Counted from the first letter of the stretch, positions 43,660 to 56,260 are shown. The stretch is 64,000 nt of DNA from Orobanche coerulescens (GCA_033398695.1 JAWKAU010000043.1:124001-188000), one strand, 5' to 3'. Notes: generated from the letters alone by a model not told the origin. A program made the numbers and translations.

Positions 43660-45330
43660 CCGGAGGATATTCCTAAAATCCCGTTTCGCGCGCATACGGG
43701 TTATTATGAGTTTAGCGTGATGCCATTTTGATTTACAAATGCCCCATCGCGATGAACGACTTACTACAACCTCATCTTCATAAGTTCGTTCTAGTTTTCT
43801 TCGACTTTATATTGGTCTACAATATAGATTGGGAGGCTCATGTTCGCCAGCAAAGGGTAGTTTTTGAATTGTTGAGGGATCACTTTTATGTGATTATTGA
43901 TTAACCCTAAGAAGTGCACATGGGAGAAATGAAGGTGGAAGATCTGGGTCATATCGTGTCTTATCAGCCGGTTAATATGGATCCCGGGAAGGTTGCGACC
44001 ACCGATTCTGGGTTTTCGGGTCTTACGGACTATCAGTGGCGCTTTATTCAAGGGTATGGTCAAATTGTGCGCCCTGTAACTCAGTTACTTTTAAGGAGGA
44101 GGTGATAAATAAATTTGAACGGACGAAGGATGCTCAAATGGCCTTCTCATAGCTCCAGCAGGTCGTGACAACTGCATCAGTAATAGCGACACCTTCTAAA
44201 CCATTTATGGTCAAGTGCGACGTGTCAGGGTGTGGGTTAGGCGTGGTATTGATGCATGAAGGGCGACCGATTGCCTTTTACAGTAAAATATTGTAGGATC
44301 GCGGCATGGCCAAATCAACCTATGAAATGGAGTTGATGGCGCTTGTGTTATCGGTGCAGCATTGGAGACCTTATCAAGTGGGTCGGAAACTAGCAGTGCA
44401 GCCGGATCAGTGGAGTTTGAAGTTTTTATTGCGACAGTCGATTTTGGCCCCAGCTCAAGAATTTTGGGTTGTCAAATTACATGGTTTGACATAGAGTATA
44501 AAAAGGGGTGACAATAAAGCATTTGATGCGTTATCACGACTTATGGATGAGGTCGATCTCGGCTATTTCTATCGCCAGTTTGGGTCAGGCGGCAGGCGGT
44601 AGGCAAAGAAGTTGAGAAGGATGAGAAGTTTGGGCAAATGGTGGAGGCATTGCGAGCGGGCTCCGTGGGGTATCCGGTTTCTCCTTGGTACAAGGAGTTC
44701 TTTACTATCATGGACGCCTAGTGTTGGCCGCCAATTCTGCATTTATTCCATTCTCTTGATTGAATTCCATTCGCGGATGAGCTACAGGCTCGGGATGAAG
44801 TGTTACATGACATGAAGACTAATTTGGAGATTGCACAGGCCCGACGTCGTTTTCACTGTTGGGCTGCCCGTTTTTCTAAAGTTGCGGTTGTATGGGCAAC
44901 GATCTTTACTTAGCCGATCGAGTCGTTAGCGATTAAGTTTTATTTAGAGGTGGCGGACGGGTGGGTGCTACAGCTTATCGCTTATGGCTTCGGCCTCATT
45001 CTCGCATCCATCTCATTTTTCATACTTCGTAGTTAAAGCCGTGATTGGGAATCATGAACTTGAAGTAACATTACTTGATAACTTGCTCCAGGATGAGCCC
45101 GAATTTGAATCGAAGTGCATCACACGCGATCGGATGATTTGGAGGGGGATGATCAAGCTCGTCGGGTTTTGATTCAGTGGCGCCATAAGGAAGTTAACGA
45201 TGCTACTTGGGTTGATGAGTCGGAGTTACTTATCCAATTTGCTGAATTTCACCTTGAGGGACAAGACTGCTTTGGAGGAAGGAGTTGTTACGGAATCGAG
45301 TTTATACATGTTGTAAGACGCAGGGCGCTA
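43660..45330 (+). pseudogene. Ty3/gypsy chromovirus polyprotein fragment
   Basis: Begins in RT: PEDIPKIPFRAHTGYYEFSV then MPF and TNAPS (43660-43745), and RT/RNase H follow: PSKPFMVKCDVSGCGLGVVL, GRPIAFYSKIL, AKSTYEMELMALVLSVQHW (44180-44370) and DNKAFDALSR (44510 area). Most of the integrase core is missing; its end DELQARDEVLHDMKTNLEIA is at 44765-44835. The end reads RVLIQWRHKEVNDATWVDES (45155-45220), a chromodomain. Many stops and frameshifts. No flanking LTRs recognised. Confidence 0.85.
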
Positions 45331-45479
45331 GCACGGGTCAGGCTAAGTGTGCGGGTTAGGGAGCCAGCCACTGGCAGGAATCTTTTTATTATTAATATTT
45401 AGTATATATTTTTTTTATTATCATTCCCCTACGTGGGAATAATAGTTAATATTGCTTAGATCATGCGTGAGTATTATAT

Positions 45480-45725
45480 ACTTCCTCCGTTCTCTTATTA
45501 TTGCAACATATAGACTATTACACTGTTCACATACTCTCTTTCTTTTGTGATTTATACACATGAAAAAATATAGTCAAGTGAGATCTTTTTAGATTCATCT
45601 CGAAATATACTTTCAAAATATCAACTTTCTATAGTTTTTAAAAATAAAGCATTAAAGATATTAATAGTCAAAATTGTGCATTGACAAACGTGAAAATCCA
45701 GATGTTACAATTATAAGAGTACACA
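45480..45725. mobile_element. Degenerate Stowaway-like MITE (tentative)
   Basis: Left end CTTCCTCCGTTCTCTTATTA with TTGCAAC resembles Stowaway termini; the right side has GTTACAATTATAAGAG in inverted sense but the terminal bases do not match. Confidence 0.4.
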
Positions 45726-45729
45726 AAAA

Positions 45730-45838
45730 TCTATCGATTTATCTATCAATTCATCTTTACTCTATCAGTAACCGTCGTGTTGTAATTTATCTATTGATTC
45801 ATCTGTACTCTATCAGTAGCCGTCGTCGTGTTGTAATT
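45730..45838. repeat. Tandem duplication, two units of about 52 bp
   Basis: ATCTAT.GATT.ATCT, TTCATCT.TACTCTATCAGTA and CCGTCGTGTTGTAAT occur twice. Confidence 0.8.
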
Positions 45839-46458
45839 AAACAAAAAAGGCCCCTGGGGACTTAGCAATGTAGATATATGTACCTTTGTGAAAATAATAC
45901 TTTTATGATTTTTAAATCTCTTACTCTTTCAAGTGGAACAGACCGAGTACTTTAAATAATACTTCTAATGTTTTAAATGTATTACTTTTTTATATTTAAA
46001 CAAACAAATAATATCACTAATCCAATCATACAAATTTGTGTATCCAGCACAATGCACGGCAACATATCACACTATCCCACCCAACTCTGTTGCTGTTCTT
46101 TACCAGAAAAAAATCGAACACATAATGTGGAGATATAAATTTCAATCACCGGGAGACATTATCCCCGTCATTTTGAGTTATCATTTATCAAGCATTTCAA
46201 GTAGTCGATGTCTATTTTACAATCACTTCATTGTAAATTCCATCTAATATGGAATCAATTCCAAACATTCATCTCCAGAGCACAAGCTCATCAATCCAAA
46301 CGCAACCTACTGTAATAAATTCATTTACCTTGGACGGGAAAGCCATCTTGAGTTCTTGCACAGAATGGCTTTTGTACAAGTAAGATGAAACTCTAAGGCT
46401 GCATTTGGATGGACGGAACCGAATTCAAATTCTTCAATCCAAATACAACTTGAAAAGC
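45839..46458 (-). other. 3' flank of the SLT gene
   Basis: Likely 3' UTR and spacer. 46290-46450 contains AATCCAAACGCAACCT and AGGCTGCATTTGGATGG in opposite orientation, possibly a small MITE. Confidence 0.4.
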
Positions 46459-49400
46459 TCACATAATGGTGCAGCTGCCATTATTCTCCCTGCATTGATG
46501 AATAGCTCATTCATTCAAAAACTCGTGTCAAAATCAAAGCTCAAAATTCACATTAGAAAAGAAAAGTCGAGACACCTACCTTCTTGTTCCTTGGTACCGG
46601 TTCAACGCTTCCTCGAACTTTAACCAGAGAGGACCCGCCTCTTGAAGGTTCACGTTCTGTGGGCCAGAGAGATAGGCCTGAACAACGAATTGGAGATCTC
46701 TTTCTCTGTCAAAATAATCAAATTCTTAATGTGGTGGGTGTTGTAGTAGGATACTAGAATTCAAGAAAACCAATCAAGAAAGATATAATAATCAAAAGAC
46801 TTGAGGAAAACACTCGAGCTTTGATCCCGCCTTTATATATTTCCCATTCGAAAAAAAAAATGATTACAGAAATATTACAGTTATGTGAGTCAAACCTCAA
46901 GAGGTTTTTCCTTTTTTTGGTAATTTTAGAACTTTGGGTTTCCTTTGTAAATATTCCAAACCTCGTGTAGTTTTTGCAACTATCCTTGAGCAAAACTACG
47001 ACATAAAGGAACTTATGCATTCTTTTTTACTATCATCATCATCAACTGCACCTAAATCCCAACTATGTTGGGGTCAGTGGCATGAAAATTATAGTGCCAA
47101 TTAATTGTCGAAAATTAGTTCACACTACTCATGCAAAAGACAAAGTGCCAAAGTTTTACGCCGGATGCCCTTCCTGTCGCAACCTTCATATGAAGGAAAA
47201 ATGAGATGAAATTCCAAAACCATCAAAATCATAGGCTTTTCCAGTTACATGGAAAATATCATGAGATGGTGATGAGTCGAGATAATTGTTATAGTCATGT
47301 CACATTACGTGATTGATATTATAAAATCATCACGTACATCATGGAACATGACCTATTCTTTTTTACTATCATACTGTGTGATAAACGTACCTTCCTTCGT
47401 ATTTTGATAACCAACTCATATAGGCTGCTCCAAAGTACATGGAAATGAAAGGCTTCGTAAGATCTTCAACAGACTTTGCCTTATAAGCTTTGTAGCCCCC
47501 ATGCCTAGATATCAAAAAATCCAGCAGATGGTATAAGTTGAGTACAAGAAGAAAAGGAGATACTCTGGATGATGTTCGAGAAATATTACTGAAACATCAT
47601 CCATCGAGGCACTTGAAGGGGATGGTTTTTGTGTGTTGGACGAGTGCCTTTGAGCTAGCACAAAGATTTAGGAGTTAACAATGCGCAGAAGGTAATATAT
47701 GGTGTTACTACTTTATTGGACCCTAGTTGTCTCCATTCATGCTTGAAATTGCTGATGTCAACAATCAAGACGACAAAGGCTAAATTGCGATTCTAGTCTT
47801 GTAACTCTTGGAGGTTGGCATTTTTAGTCCTTCAACTTCTTGATGTAGCAATTCGGTCTTTGACGATTATGCCATTTAGTGAAAATAGAGAACTCACTTT
47901 TGTAACTCTCTAAGATTTTTTAGGGGGGTATTTCGGCACTTAAGGGCATTTTTGGATATTAAAACAATCGTCTGGGACCAAAATTATCCCAACTCGAGAC
48001 TTAGAAGATCATACTTGTATGATATTGCCGGAACTCAAAACTTTGGGGACCAAAACTGCTGCATCACATGCTTGCAGGACCAAACTTGCTGGCCCCTTAT
48101 AGTTTTTTTAGCCCTCAAGGACCAATATTTCAACAATAATTTTTTCTCCTTGCACAAGAGCGATTTTGAGGGCACATACTTGTACAGCCAACGTGCTGTG
48201 GGATAGTCAATTCCCATTAGTCCTGTCCGCTGTCCAACTCCATTCACGAACCGCATGCTAACCATCTCAGAGAGAGCACATAAAACAGACTGCCCAAGAG
48301 AAACGATGTATTAGCCTGATTGTGTATGGTAGCTTGGCTTCTCTTGGGATGTAAGAAGGCAACAAACAGTAACATCGTAATATCACAAACACCAACTTAA
48401 GAGGCACACTCTCAGTTGGTCTGACAGCAGACGGTCCCCGAAAACTAAATCTTAAAACAAAAAAAAGGTAAAAAAACAAACTAAAATAACTAAAAAAAAC
48501 TCTAAATAAACGAAAAACTAAAAGCATACAAGAAAAAACCAAGAAAATTATAAACGCTGAAAAAAGTAAAAATTCGAAAAATCCTAAGAAAAAATAAAAG
48601 AAGTAAAAAACTGCGGCAAGGACCTCTAAGAAATCCAATACGAGACTTTGGATAAGAAAAACTGTGTCCGTGTCTGTGCAACCTCGCGATTCAGCCAACT
48701 TAATTCCTATTTAATTATCTTGGAAAACAGGTTTTCTTTTATCATGAGAAAAACATTGTCTCAATCTACTTAAAATTGAACTCAAGTAAAAGTGCATTGT
48801 GTAATCAGTAAACTCAAACAAAATTGAACTACTGACAGGTTGGACTCGTTTCACACAGAAGTGCTTAGCCAGAATGATCGCTGCAACCGCCTGTAAGAGA
48901 AAGAAAAAGTATAAATTAGGTCAAAGGATCTAAAACAAAAGCCCTTCGTCTCTGCTTACAAAATAAATTCAACACATCCGTATTAAAAACTGTCGCTTTG
49001 TACTTTGAAATTTGTATCTAACTAGAAGTTCTCTTTATACAGCTTCAATGGATCTAAGAAAACCATGCAGTGCAAGATTATCTATAAAGCAGATTTATGT
49101 ACAGGTTCTGCATAGTTCAAACCATTCATCACTATTCCATGAAGATAACAAATTGCACGGTCCTTCTCACCTTCAGTTCCACCCGAGAAAGATAAGGATG
49201 ATTATCTACATCATGAGAGAATCTCACTTTGCCCTTCTTCTCACCAGATTTTGTCCATTCCTTGTTTACCTCAGGATTATTCCACATCTCTGCCATGTCC
49301 TCAGGAGAAGTAAGTGAGTCCCACGTTGTACTGACAGATTCTGGTTCTGTACAAACAGAAATAAAATGACAAAGATTCAGTGTGTGTGGAGAATATAATC

Positions 49401-52241
49401 CGAAGTTAATATTTTAAGCTAGTTCCGTATGTGCCAAGAATTTGCGAAGCAATACTCCCTTCTCCCTATTCGAACGACCTATAAAAGGACTAAAGAAAGA
49501 AAAAAGAGGATTCCTAAGTAAAACAAAATGAAATGCCGTTAACCCTAGCCCTGCAACTAAGAATAGGACAGAGAATAAAACCTTAACAAACTTACAAACA
49601 TCAAGTGCTACCTTTAAAAGAGTAAATGAAGCACCATACCTTTGCTTTGTGAAACTGGAGCATCAGAGGACGAAGGAGCGATAACAATAGGTGCAGCTCC
49701 GAAGGCTTTTCTGCATTAACAAAAGATAATGTAACATAAAAATGATCTGGCAACGCATAGTTCGAGTCGTGAGCTTAATCATTTTAATGACAAAATAATG
49801 GTCCTCAAGCTCCTTCCTAGTGCCAATATACACATGTATAAGGGTATAAGCATAAAACCAAAACCTAAGAGCACTAGCTGCATTATACTATACCGTGTGG
49901 AATAAATAGAGCATTTTTTAAAAGGAAGGAAACATAACATAACATTTTCTTCCACATGGAGTATTGAACTCGTGATGTCAACAGAGATACATAAATTTTA
50001 TGTTCCAACTGTTGCATCTCAATCTTTTCCGGCAAGCATTAAGTTAATCTTCATCGTGGAGAAAAGAAATTTACCTGGAAGGAAGACTTTCCTTAACAGA
50101 GAGATATTTTCTCCAATATGGCAAAGTTGACTTGTGAGCAGCTTTCTTCGTACCACCTTTATAAGCCCTAACCATGAACTCCTCACTCCTTTCCCTTCAA
50201 AATTCATTTTTTTTCACGTGTGAGTCTTCTTCCCCAAAAAGTTTAGTGGCTACACAGCATACACGACATATTCCAGACCAGGGTAGATCATAGGGGGACA
50301 TGGAAAGAGAAGAAGTAAGTGCAAAAAGAAAGTTGAGACAAGGGAGCTCCAAATTTTATCATCTTACTTCTGGTCAAAGTATGATAACCACTTAAGATAG
50401 GAAGCTGCAAGATAAACATTAAGAAAAGGCTTATAGAGAAGGCTCGAGTCGTCAACCAATTGATAGGCTCTGTAATCCAACTCCCTGGAGAAAAGGCCAA
50501 CATTTTCTCATTGATATAATGTCGTTATGGGAGCCGTATTGTTTTAGCAAAAGGGAGATTCCTGAGGTAACTGTTACCTGGTAAGCCACTCTGCAATTTT
50601 TGGTGAGATTTGCATGATCCCCATCTTGACCTCTTCAGATTTCTTGTTATAGCTTGTAGCAAGAGGCTGTCTATCACTTTCAAGTTCAGCAATTGCACAA
50701 AGCATGTCCTACCAAAAATAAGAAAAGAATACCAAGGAAGCACGGACATGTGAGTGGTTACGGAACACTACAGGGGGACACGGCAAGAATACGCTTTTTT
50801 ACACGTAAGACATGGCTAAAATTTCCAATTTGAAGTGTCCATGCTTCATAGAATGACACAGACAAGCAAATCTATGGCTGCCAAAATTTAGTAGCTGAAA
50901 ATGTGACCGGAAACATAAATGAATTCTGCAGAACCACAATATGAAAAAACCTACAGTTCTCCGAACCCAACTTAAATGTGGGTCTCAAATGAAGATTTTC
51001 AAGGTTGGTACACATGTATATTATGGGCATACAGAAAAAAATTAGAAACTTCAGGAAATATTAAATAGACAAGTCTAATTAGCAACAAAGCCTTGCAGCT
51101 CTTACTTGTAGGAACTGCAATTCAGTCAACACCAAATATGTTAAATTTCATTATAGAAACGAGATCTATCAAAATTGAAGTAAATGGAGTAGTTTTGGAT
51201 GAAGAAATGGACCGCTACTATGTACTAGGCAGATACAAACAGAAATTGAATGTCAGAGGATAAAAAGAACAGCTGTGACTTCATCAGCCGTCAGACCATG
51301 CAAAGCGTGTTCTATGCTTGTAGTACAAAGCAGAAAAGTCACGGTAACAACAAACGCGTGTTGATTAAAGAGAGGATTATTATACCGAATCTATCTGCGA
51401 GACAAAATGCCTTTGGACAATGATTCCTGCCACGGCCTGTTACAACAGAGTTCATTTCGTAAGTTGCATCCTGACTGCTAATGTAAAAGCATACTTTTAG
51501 AGGCAGGTGATACACCATATATAGAACTAGACCAAAATTCATTCTATTTATGCAGCTTATTTTCCCGAAAATGTAGCAATATCACATCATTTTATTAGTG
51601 AGAGAAGAACGACAGTTTGATTTAGAGTGATGGTATAACACCTCTGTGGTCTCCACAAACTGGCATTCTTTTAAAATTGCTGAAAAATTAGGAGTAGAAT
51701 ACACTAAACGCACGAGCTATTAGGTTTTTTGAACTTTGTCCTGTAAAAACATTTTTGTTATACTTTACCCAGAACTATACGCCTTAGTTCAACCCCCCCC
51801 CCCCCACCCCACCCCACCCCCACCCCCCGAGCCATCTCACAGAATATCATGCACAGGCATGTGTCTTTAACAGTAGACACGTAATACGTGTCAGTTTTTG
51901 ATTTGTTAGTCAAATAAAAACGCATAGTTCAGGGACAAAATAAGTTTAGTGGGCAAAGTGCAAAAGATTCGTAATTCAGTGGCTAGTTACTATTATTTGT
52001 TCGGCAACTTGAATTAGATGAAAATGTCAGTGAACCAGCAACAAATTTGTTTCGACTTTACCCTCATCTCTGTCTGTGTTAAATAAGGATGACCATCGGG
52101 ATCACGTGAGAGATGGACCCTAGATCCCTTGGTCTCTCCAACATTAATCCACTCTGTCCTGACATCAGGTTCCATCCACATTGCTTCCAAGTCCTCGGGC
52201 TCCACACAGTCATTCCAGTATTTGAAGCTCACAGCTGCCAT
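46459..52241 (-). CDS. Duplicated lysozyme-like (SLT transglycosylase-type) protein, complete 12-exon gene
   Basis: Twelve exons join in frame to 426 codons: 52241-52062, 51436-51386, 50708-50578, 50484-50368, 50194-50075, 49710-49640, 49346-49171, 48890-48837, 48289-48180, 47504-47391, 46705-46580, 46489-46459, all GT-AG. The protein is an internal duplication. Repeat 1 (1-200) has FKYWNDCVEPEDLEAMW, HLSRDPDGHPYLTQTEMR, AIAELESDRQPLATSY with the likely catalytic Glu87-Ser88, and GIMQISPKIAEWL (107-119), the pattern of SLT/lysozyme-fold glycosidases. Repeat 2 (225-417) has the same frame, but Glu87 aligns with Val310 and Gln110 with Gly, so it is probably inactive. The last four residues CTIM form a CaaX-type box. 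No N-terminal signal peptide is evident. It matches an uncharacterised conserved plant family from memory; substrate and location are unknown. Confidence 0.9.
47025..47190 (-). mobile_element. RTE-type 3' tail in intron 10 of the SLT gene
   Basis: Inverted relative of 33230-33385: ATCATCATCATCAACTGCAC, CCCAACTATGTTGGGGTC, then GCCGGATGCCCTTCCTGTCG, a widespread plant RTE-associated tail. Confidence 0.65.
51796..51829 (-). repeat. C-rich tract; G-run in sense of intron 1
   Basis: A 13-base C run followed by ACCCCACCCCACCCCCACCCCC. In the sense (minus) strand of the SLT gene this is at least six G4+ runs, a strong G-quadruplex candidate. Confidence 0.85.
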
Positions 52242-52340
52242 CCTAGATAACATGCCAATTGCCATTTGCACATGACATCGAACAGCAGAAGGGTCAGTCT
52301 AGTATTAATACAAATTTTACATGATGAAGCTACGTACAGA

Positions 52341-52778
52341 CAGTGCCGGTCCCAACATTTTATGGGCCCTACATCTGAAAAGGAGGGCCCCTTACTTAAC
52401 ATACACATCCTATTTTTTTGAAGCAAAACGGAGTAATGTGCATCGTGCAATGAGTCTCATTAAAACCTTGTGGCTCAAGAAAAGAATACTCTACCCCAAT
52501 TCTTGAAAGAAGTAACAAAGAGTACAAAAATTTGGGGGACATAAAACCAAGCCCAAACGAATAATCAACTGAAACAAAAATTTGGTGATAACCTATTCCC
52601 CTAGTCTTAAGAAACTGTTTTGTTCGAGCATTTTGAGATGCAAAATCATTTATAATCACATTAGCATCAATGTTCCCCAACATATCCTTCTAATTGTATA
52701 CTAGCCTACGGGGTTTTTAAAAAAAAAAAAAATGGGCCCCTTTTTCCCTGGGCCCTAGGCGAGCGCACTCCTGGCCTA
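52341..52778. mobile_element. hAT-like non-autonomous element upstream of the SLT gene
   Basis: Left end CAGTGCCGGTCCC is a common plant hAT terminus; both sides carry GGGCCC words. Flanks CGTACAGA (52333-52340) and AGCACAGA (52779-52786) agree at 6 of 8. The 3' ends are weakly inverted. It begins 100 bp before the ATG of the SLT gene. Confidence 0.55.
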
Positions 52779-52786
52779 AGCACAGA

Positions 52787-53429
52787 GCCAGCAATGCATA
52801 CAGAATGTCCATATGAAGTTGTCAATATGTTCTAAATAATGATTTAAGAAAATGAAAATGTAGGGTAACTTGCAGTCTTTTTTTCTTCAATTTCTGAAAT
52901 GTAGAGAGTTGCTACATGACTTAACACTAGGAAAAACTTCGGAAGCTTATTGGAATCAAGAGTTCAGAAAGAAGTCAAGGCATCATAGGTAAGATGGTTT
53001 TAAACTTTTCCCCTTCAACCAACCCTCGTCAGATCAAACAGCTGGTGAACTACATTATGCAACCTTACTTTTTTAATTATTCATTTCTTATTCGTCAAAT
53101 CAAGATTATACAGATAATCAACACTGTACAGGCTCAGCTGAAGTACAAAATCTACTCATATTCATTGAAATACAGTACTCTTAAGTTTACCATTTCAGCA
53201 CTACATCAAAATCCTATCATCTTATATAAGGCAACTGGAACATTCACAAGTTCATTTATCTCATGCAATTTAGAAAATTAAAAAAAAAATACAAATTCTA
53301 ACAGGCACTCTTTCAAATGGCGAACATATCACACGAACATGAACTATAAAAGACATTATTTTTTCATACGAAGCCTAAAATTTCCTAAGAAATCAATGAT
53401 CGAATAAATAACCTTCACCATATATATAT
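52787..53429. other. No gene seen
   Basis: AT-rich. If 54001-54159 is the first exon of the SLT gene, this is its first intron. Confidence 0.35.
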
Positions 53430-53673
53430 AGATCATATGAAAACTAATTACATTGTGAAATCTAGAAACTTTTGTAGGCCATTGATATTAGTGATCTAAC
53501 GGCTGTAGATGAGTAGAATTATATGCATTTATGTATTTTTTTATTGCATTATTTGTTGCATATACTAGCGACCAGCTTGATGCAACAAATAATAACAAAT
53601 ATGCAATGAAATTACTTAATAATGCAATTGGTTTCTAGATTTCACCATTAAGAGTGTTTCCACCATAGTCAAT

Positions 53674-53678
<5 letters not shown>
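53430..53678. mobile_element. Second copy of the TA-associated MITE
   Basis: Starts GATCATATGAAAACTAATTA and has GTGAAATCTAGAAAC; ends with GTTTCTAGATTTCACCATTA and CATAGTCAATCCC in inverted sense. Flanked by TA repeats on both sides, as at 34339-34688. Confidence 0.75.

Positions 53679-53716
<38 letters not shown>
53679..53716. repeat. (TA)n microsatellite
   Basis: About 18 TA units next to the MITE. Confidence 0.9.
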
Positions 53717-53719
<3 letters not shown>

Positions 53720-54000
53720 ACCAAACCAAACAATGCCAAAGTAGTACATATGAATTCATACAACATTATAACTTTCTGCAAACCAGAAGATCGTCAACAT
53801 TCCATGGTCATATTTCATACCTTAACAATAAAACTTTACTGTCGTTCAATCTGCACGCACAATGTCGCACAACAAAATAGTGTAAACAAACTTGGACAAT
53901 TCTAAATTCACACCCTTTTTTTATTTTAATTCTAAATGCACACATACTGAGCCACATACATATGCATTAATTGATAAAAAAAATATTGACATAAATATAC

Positions 54001-54159
54001 CCGGAGATGAAGGGAGAAACAAGACCGGGGTGTGGAATGGAACTCCCTGGCCTGTGAAGGTTTCCGATGACTGAGGGGAATGGAAGAATGGACGACAGAA
54101 GGGGACCTTATGGATTTCTGCTCTGGTAAGAAAGCCTTGAGCGAAGAAAGCGGAGACAT
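54001..54159 (-). CDS. Isolated first exon, transit-peptide-like (tentative)
   Basis: A 53-codon frame from ATG at 54159 (an upstream in-frame ATG lies at 54177) ends at a GT donor (54000-53999). It starts MSPLSSLKAFLPEQKSIRSP and is rich in Ser, Arg and His with only two acidic residues, the composition of a plastid or mitochondrial transit peptide. A TATA box lies 64-80 bp upstream. No following exon was found before the SLT gene at 52241. It could be an upstream leader exon of that gene, but joining the donor to the AG just before that ATG would not keep frame; it may be an orphan. Confidence 0.35.
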
Positions 54160-54240
54160 TTGAGGTAAATGTATCAATTGTTGAAAAATCGAGAGAAAAT
54201 GAAAGTTTGTTGTCTATGATTTGACGTTTGTTGAAATTTC

Positions 54241-54249
54241 TTTTATATA
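54241..54249 (-). promoter_or_regulatory. TATA box
   Basis: Minus-strand TATATAAAA, correctly spaced for transcription starting near 54210 and entering the frame at 54159. Confidence 0.5.
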
Positions 54250-54308
54250 GACCCGTGCTAAAACCCCCTACAATATATATATTATTTCAGGAGAAAGTAA
54301 AAAGACTG

Positions 54309-56260
54309 TAAATAGAGTCAATCAATTGCATTCATAACACTGATAGAGGAGCCTTTATATAGGCATTACAATGAGAGTCCTTCCACACATAGGATTCCTA
54401 GATAAGGTAAGACATCTAATAGGATCCTACTACCTATAGAAGAATCTAGAACCTTTCATCTATGTATCTACAACAGTATTAGGTAAACACATCACGGGAA
54501 TAATAATTCCCGGAACACTCCCCCTGTGTCGAGCACTAATACAACAATGGTGCAGAAGATGTTGCCTTCGTAAAAACCTATTCCAAGCCAAAACAAAACC
54601 CCATAGGAAAAATAAAGGCTTCATGAGGAAAAGATTGCAACGCACCAAGATAACATGTCATGTATACTCCCCTTGATGTATACATAACGACTCCCCCTGA
54701 TGAGTACCTCAAATCATAGGAGTCGGATGCCAAGTTGCCCTCACAACTATACCAAGAAAAAAACCCAGCGGGAAAAATACCTCTTGGTCTAAGTTGAACA
54801 GAAGTACAACGCATCATTGTATGGATGTTCTCATAGGTCGCCTCGTTAAAAACCTTACCAAGTGAAAACCCAATGGGAAAAAAAAAACCTTGGTCTAAGG
54901 ACAAAAATAGCGCGACACGTCCAAAGTGCAGAGTCGCTAAAGACTTATCAAGTTTTCTAAAGTCTTGACCTGCATGCACTAAATCAGTCATAACTTCTTC
55001 GATTCAATAGGTATCAACGAAACTGTAATAACTTATGAAAACTAGACACCCATAGCTTTTCATTCACATGCAGTACGTAACCTAGATCGACCTGAGCAGA
55101 TCACAAAGCTCTATCGAAGTTGACTCGGCAAATTACCGGACAAATCCTGTCCTACTTTGCAACAATAGTCATATGTCACTCAACATGATGGATGTGATCA
55201 AATGGTTGGTTTCCTTGGAAAGTAGACACAAACCTTTCCAATGGTACCAATTTCACCATTTTCCAGCAAGTGAGCTGCCATGTAGGTCATATGGGAGATA
55301 GATCAATACATTCTGGGCAAATTTGGGTATCAGTTTTCAAGTGTCCTTTTATCGAGATAGAACGAGCTTCAAGCTTCTTGTCATTCACAGATACTGCGTG
55401 AGCGCATCCTAGGCCATTATCACAGTGGCTTTACCGGATTATTACGAATGAGTACATCGAGTCAAACATGAGTACATAATACCGTACTTTTCTCTTAAGA
55501 CTGCATCATCACTTAAGTGAGACAAATCTTATGATGACTTCGACTAATCATTGGGAATCATATAGGCATTACTTTATCGTCTCTTAGGGAAACCGTCCCT
55601 TAGATTGCCTTAAACCGATTGATGAATACACATCATCAAGTGTCCCCAATATCCTTTCATTCTTAACCTTGGATTTAGCGGAATCTCTTAGTCTCACAAG
55701 AGTACATCACTATAAACCCTTAGTTTTACATGCAAAAGCTTCATATCTATTCCAAATCAAGTATATACTTAGTATGCGTTCCGGACAATCACTTATCGAC
55801 GCGCTCCGTGGTCAGGAGCCACTTGATTTGAGTCTGATCCACCACGAGATCCTTTCATCACTTAACTTAGTTCCCCATTAAGATAAGATTTAACCACAAG
55901 CTGCACGTTAGTTTTTGGGGAAACTATCTAACTGAAAAGATAGTGGATGCTATAACATCCATTACGATAGCACAACTAAGTTTCGTGTCATCGTAATCGA
56001 TTCCAGTGCGTTCATGAGAAACCTCGCGCCATGAGGTGAGTTTAACTCCTTCTCTCACTCGCTTTAACAAAGTATATGGATAGATCTTATCTTTGGAGTG
56101 TCGGCACCACTTCAACAAAGGGCTATCACTTTGTTTATACTAGAGTCGCATATGTTTCCATTTTAGGCCAAGGCTACAACGTTGTAGATTTTCAACGAAG
56201 TATGGTTCGATTAAACTCACATTCCACGTCCTCATGTACCGGCTTTATTCATAGAGTACT
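54309..56260 (-). mobile_element. Copia-like long LTR sequence, part 1
   Basis: Non-coding sequence with phrases typical of plant copia-type LTRs and leaders: ACTCCCCCTGATGAGTACC, CCTCGTTAAAAACCTTACCA and GGGAAAAACC-like runs. On the minus strand CCTATATAAAGGCTCC (54363-54348) is a TATA-like box. A TG at 54309 may be the end. Continues after the solo LTR at 60513. Family call is tentative. Confidence 0.45.
56256..56260. repeat. Left target duplication GTACT
   Basis: Repeated exactly at 60513-60517. Confidence 0.92.

Noticed and set aside
48267..48698. 143-codon hydrophobic minus-strand frame (many Phe/Leu)
   Set aside because: It is intron 8 of the SLT gene; the Phe runs come from a T-rich (A-rich on plus) tract.
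52396..52683. 95-codon minus-strand frame upstream of the SLT gene
   Set aside because: Lies within a hAT-like non-autonomous element; no recognisable domain.
52059..54159. Direct splice from the 54001 donor to the AG before the SLT ATG as a coding fusion
   Set aside because: The donor is phase 0 and the AG leaves one extra base before ATG, so the fusion would be out of frame; only a non-coding leader use would be possible.
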